In this document: positions 4,393 through 6,738 of the stretch, piece by piece | Layout of the letters: each line of letters begins with the position of its first letter | How positions within the stretch are numbered: position 1 is the stretch's first letter | NCBI GenBank assembly: GCA_036494715.1 | Contig: DASXNY010000119.1 | Location: forward strand, 1-6,738 | Direction: 5' to 3' | DNA from: JAICJR01 sp036494715 | GTDB taxonomy: Bacteria > Actinomycetota > Thermoleophilia > Solirubrobacterales > Thermoleophilaceae | Length of the DNA stretch: 6,738 bases | Notes under the pieces: generated by a model | What the model was told of the DNA's origin: nothing | Databases searched by the model: none | What the model saw: the letters and a program-made list of their open reading frames with translations, nothing else | Translations under genes and position numbers: made by a program

Positions 4393-6432
4393 TTACACCC
4401 CGGTGCCCGCCAGGACGGGCTGTCGCGCCTCGGCGGCGACGACCGGCTGCCGGGCCGTCCGGTCGTGCGCGACGTCGAGCACGAGCACGATCAGGTTCGC
4501 GCCGATGGCCGCACCGGCGATCGCGGTGAGCACGGCGAACAGGCCGTCGATCACACCGAACCCGAGCCACGCTCCGATCACGGCGCCGCCCAGCGCTGCC
4601 ACGAGGCCGGCGGTCTTGGTGCGGGTGTCCCAGTCGCGGCGGACCCAGGCCCAGTAGATCCCGAGCCCGACCGGCACGCCGATCGACACCACGGCGAGCA
4701 GCTCGTCGTCGAGCGGCACGCGCAGCGAAGCCGTGAGCACGCACAACACCGCGGTGAACCAGCCGCCGAGGCCGAGCACGAACGGGTACAGCGTCCGCAG
4801 TGCGGCACTCGACTTGCGCCCGAAGCCGCCGCGCTTATGCACGCGCCACGGCAGCCAGGCGAGCGACAGCGCCAGGAGCGCCACGAAGCCGAGCATGACG
4901 GCGAGGATGATCTTCGCCACCTTCGTCTGCGAGGCAGCCGGACTGAAGTCGTACGCCCGGAAGCGGTAGAGCGACTTATCGACCTTGCCGTTGGCGAGGT
5001 ACGTGTTGATCAGGCGGCTGCCGGCCGCCGGCTGATAGCTCCAGAAGTCGGTCGTGTGACCGAGCCCGGGCAGCAGCACCTGGTGCCCGTTCTGGAGATG
5101 CGGCAGCACTTCCTTGGTCGCGTTGGCGGGCGGGGTGGCGACGTCGAGCGTGCCGTCGACCATCAGCGTCGGCACGGCCGAGTCCTGCACGCGCCCGTAC
5201 TCGTTGTCGTCGGGCTTGGCCGGCCAGGCGCTGGGCAGGCGCCCGCCGCCCCAGACGAAGTCCGAGTCGGGGTTGCCGATGATCGAGCTCGGGTCCGGCC
5301 CGGCCGCGAACGTGCGCCGCGCGGCGTCCGCGTCGATCATGCCGACGGCCGCCACGTCGCCCCACACGAACGACTTGGGGAAGACGAGGTCGGCGAGCAG
5401 CGACTGCATCCAGAGCCCGCTCGCGTCGCCCTTCGACGCGGCGATCCACGAGTTGAAGGTCACCGGGGCGGCGATCGGTCCCGCCGCGGAGGTCGAGTCC
5501 GTCAGCCCGAAGAACGTGGCGATGCGGACGTTGCCCTTCTTGATCGGGAGGAAGCCCCAGCGACTGGGAATGTGCGCGGCCTGGTCCTTGACGGTCGCGG
5601 CGAGGTCGGCGGTGCGCTCGTGGCACTTCGCGTCCCGCGCGCAGAGCGTGGAGAACTGGCCGATCTGCCGGTCGATCGTCTTCGAGTTGAACACGAAGTG
5701 CCCGGGCGGGTTGACGCCGATCATCACCGAGCGCTCGATGCTGCTTGGGTGGCGCCAGCTGTAGATCATCGCCGTGCGTGTGCCGGCGCTCTCGCTCAGC
5801 AGATCGATGCGTCCGTAGCCGAGCGCGTGGCGTGCGGCCTCGAGGTCGTCCACCCGCTCGGGGAGCGAGTAGCCGGCGAGGTCGATGCCGCTCGCGCGCA
5901 GCCGCTTCGCGCAGGAGCTGAACGCGTGTGAGTACGACGCGAGGGACTTCTGTCCCAGGAAATCGCCCGAGTGCCCGAGCGCCGAGCTGACCTCGGGGCA
6001 GGCGAGCTTCGATGAGCCGTCGATGCCGCGGTAGCCCACCAGCACGACGTCGTGGTTCCCGGCGAAGCGGCTGGCGTTCGCAAACTTCATGTTGGTGATG
6101 CCGGGGCCGCCGTCGAGCCGGAAGATCGGCGCGCCCGGATGCGCCGAGTGCGCCCGGATGCGGGTGACCGGCAGGGCGATCAGCCGGGAGTGCGGGTCGT
6201 GGCGGTTCTCGCGCACGACCAGCGTGCCGCAGTCGGCGGCGTAGTTGCCACGCTCGGTGGCGTAGGTGCAGTGCTTCAGCGTCAGCTCGCCGGCGTGCGC
6301 CCCGGCGGGCACCGACACGCGCTGGTGATCGGCTGCGAAGTGGATGTAGGCGAGCGCCGAGATGGCGATCGCGATGAGCACGAACGCCGCGATGCGCGCG
6401 GGCCCGAACGGCTTGTTGGGCGAGGCTTCCAT
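4393..6432 (-). CDS. Membrane-anchored alpha/beta hydrolase with polytopic C-terminal domain
   Basis: A 679-residue protein of the TAP/proline-iminopeptidase-like branch of alpha/beta hydrolases. An N-terminal signal-anchor spans about 12-31. The extracytoplasmic catalytic domain (~40-490) shows D-G-G-P-G at 107-111 as the oxyanion loop, the nucleophile elbow S-E-S-A-G-T with S215, D430 in D-G-T-L-D-x-A-T-P-P, and H459 in L-P-G-L-G-H. Six cysteines before residue 275 could form disulfides, consistent with export. About five hydrophobic spans follow (505-527, 548-568, 577-596, 608-628, 631-654), so the hydrolase is joined to a C-terminal membrane domain. Likely peptidase or esterase; substrate unknown. 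I chose ATG at 6432 because AGGAGG stands 4 nt before it; an in-frame ATG at 6459 would add nine residues. It is divergent from a sensor kinase gene, suggesting control by that system. Confidence 0.85.
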   Translation of the reverse strand: MEASPNKPFGPARIAAFVLIAIAISALAYIHFAADHQRVSVPAGAHAGELTLKHCTYATERGNYAADCGTLVVRENRHDPHSRLIALPVTRIRAHSAHPGAPIFRLDGGPGITNMKFANASRFAGNHDVVLVGYRGIDGSSKLACPEVSSALGHSGDFLGQKSLASYSHAFSSCAKRLRASGIDLAGYSLPERVDDLEAARHALGYGRIDLLSESAGTRTAMIYSWRHPSSIERSVMIGVNPPGHFVFNSKTIDRQIGQFSTLCARDAKCHERTADLAATVKDQAAHIPSRWGFLPIKKGNVRIATFFGLTDSTSAAGPIAAPVTFNSWIAASKGDASGLWMQSLLADLVFPKSFVWGDVAAVGMIDADAARRTFAAGPDPSSIIGNPDSDFVWGGGRLPSAWPAKPDDNEYGRVQDSAVPTLMVDGTLDVATPPANATKEVLPHLQNGHQVLLPGLGHTTDFWSYQPAAGSRLINTYLANGKVDKSLYRFRAYDFSPAASQTKVAKIILAVMLGFVALLALSLAWLPWRVHKRGGFGRKSSAALRTLYPFVLGLGGWFTAVLCVLTASLRVPLDDELLAVVSIGVPVGLGIYWAWVRRDWDTRTKTAGLVAALGGAVIGAWLGFGVIDGLFAVLTAIAGAAIGANLIVLVLDVAHDRTARQPVVAAEARQPVLAGTGV

Positions 6433-6436
6433 GAGC

Positions 6437-6442
6437 CCTCCT
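6437..6442 (-). promoter_or_regulatory. Shine-Dalgarno AGGAGG of the hydrolase
   Basis: CCTCCT on the plus strand reads AGGAGG on the minus strand, 4 nt before the ATG at 6430-6432. It is the only textbook ribosome binding site found in the window and favours 6432 over the upstream ATG at 6459. Confidence 0.7.
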
Positions 6443-6466
6443 GTGGTGGTGGAGTCCATGGCAGCG

Positions 6467-6472
6467 ACGCTA
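6467..6472 (-). promoter_or_regulatory. TANNNT -10-like element for the hydrolase
   Basis: TAGCGT (minus strand) ends 7 nt before the ATG at 6457-6459, so transcription would start near 6459. This would give a ~27-nt leader carrying the AGGAGG for the 6432 start, or a leaderless message for 6459. No convincing -35 hexamer is visible. Confidence 0.4.
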
Positions 6473-6516
6473 AGTTCGCGGCTGCGCGGGGTCGTCGTCG
6501 GAAAGCCCCGATCGCG

Positions 6517-6526
6517 CTGGTACCAG
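6517..6526. repeat. Ten-base palindrome in the divergent control region
   Basis: CTGGTACCAG is a perfect palindrome between the two divergent starts. It lies ~53 bp upstream of the kinase -10 and ~45 bp upstream of the hydrolase -10. It may be a protein site, but it is short and could be chance. Confidence 0.3.
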
Positions 6527-6539
6527 GGGACGATTTCGT

Positions 6540-6557
6540 GTCCTACTGAGGTAGGAC
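6540..6557. promoter_or_regulatory. Inverted repeat GTCCTAC-4-GTAGGAC, candidate response-regulator operator
   Basis: A perfect 7-bp inverted repeat (GTCCTAC, 6540-6546; GTAGGAC, 6551-6557) with the 4-bp centre TGAG. It ends 21 bp before the -10-like TACGTT of the sensor kinase gene, so it adjoins or overlaps the expected -35 region. Size and position fit a dimeric NarL/LuxR-type response regulator, the usual partner of this kind of kinase; that partner is inferred and not in the window. It could control both divergent genes. Confidence 0.5.
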
Positions 6558-6578
6558 GCGCGGCCTCCGCGGCTGGGG

Positions 6579-6584
6579 TACGTT
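6579..6584 (+). promoter_or_regulatory. TANNNT -10 element for the sensor kinase
   Basis: TACGTT at 6579-6584 stands exactly 6 nt before GTG at 6591, the same geometry as the 3913/3925 pair. No Shine-Dalgarno precedes the GTG, so a leaderless transcript is likely. Confidence 0.5.
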
Positions 6585-6590
6585 CAGCCG

Positions 6591-6738
6591 GTGAGCAGAA
6601 TCTGGCCGCTCGCCCGCAGGTACGGACTCGACGTCCTGGTCGTGATCGCGGCGCTCGAGGGCCCCCTCGAGGTCGCGCTCAGGCGGGACGCCGCCGACGC
6701 GCCGCAGACGTCGCTCTGGTTCGCCGTCCCGGCCGTGG
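6591..6738 (+). CDS. Probable sensor histidine kinase, N-terminal fragment
   Basis: The gene starts at GTG 6591 and runs off the window after 49 codons. The visible sequence opens S-R-I-W-P-L-A-R-R-Y-G-L-D and continues into a hydrophobic stretch from about 13 to 30, then a polar loop with D-A-P, then S-L-W-F-A-V-P-A-V, which looks like the beginning of a second span. This resembles the membrane-sensor N terminus (DUF7134-like) of actinobacterial NarL-type two-component histidine kinases. No kinase motif is inside the window, so the identification rests on this resemblance, on the divergent membrane hydrolase, and on the dyad just upstream. Another polytopic membrane protein is possible. The start is supported by the -10-like hexamer 6 nt upstream; the frame has no stop to the window edge. 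Confidence 0.6.
   Translation, partial: MSRIWPLARRYGLDVLVVIAALEGPLEVALRRDAADAPQTSLWFAVPAV

Noticed and set aside
4465..5931. 488-codon open frame on the plus strand opposite the hydrolase
   Set aside because: Antisense shadow. The hydrolase frame holds the full catalytic triad and membrane spans, while this frame is R/E/H-rich without motifs.
6654..6671. Eighteen-base perfect palindrome CTCGAGGG-CC-CCCTCGAG in the kinase gene
   Set aside because: It is explained by codons for L-E-G-P-L-E in a strongly C/G-ending codon context. It is inside coding sequence and has a 2-nt centre too small for an RNA loop.

Overview
The window is GC-rich chromosomal DNA whose codons mostly end in G or C. The protein families point to a high-GC actinobacterium, most likely class Thermoleophilia (Solirubrobacter/Conexibacter-like). 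That placement rests on recalled family resemblance, not on a search. There are no mobile elements, CRISPR arrays, rRNAs or tRNAs, and almost every base is coding or sits in a short gap.

Layout. (1) Bases 1-226 hold the 3' end of a pyruvate kinase gene (+), ending in tandem stops. (2) Convergent to it is a PLP-dependent alpha-oxoamine synthase resembling serine palmitoyltransferase (291-1532, -). (3) Only 23 bp away, and divergent, is a 382-residue YghO-like GNAT-fold protein (1556-2704, +). (4) The same strand continues with a 107-residue single-span membrane protein (2719-3042), an AlkA-type DNA glycosylase starting at TTG (3048-3899) and a small DUF5519/luciferase-like protein starting at GTG (3925-4278). 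(5) A 114-bp convergent gap holds two strand-asymmetric hairpins, each better paired on the strand of the gene it would terminate. (6) A membrane-anchored alpha/beta hydrolase with a polytopic C-terminal domain occupies 4393-6432 (-). (7) Divergent from it, after a 158-bp control region with a perfect dyad at 6540-6557, is the start of a probable sensor histidine kinase (6591 to the window edge, +).

How the genes may work together. The synthase/GNAT pair is the most interesting part. It has the composition expected of the first two steps of bacterial ceramide synthesis: serine plus a fatty acyl thioester condensing to a 3-keto long-chain base, followed by N-acylation by a GNAT-fold enzyme. 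That is a hypothesis; the carrier protein and reductase genes known from Caulobacter are not in this window. The right-hand pair (surface hydrolase and sensor kinase, with a dyad next to the kinase promoter) looks like a locally regulated envelope-response unit. Four plus-strand starts without a convincing Shine-Dalgarno, and the minus-strand ATG at 6459, have a TANNNT -10-like hexamer 6-11 nt upstream, suggesting leaderless transcripts are common here.
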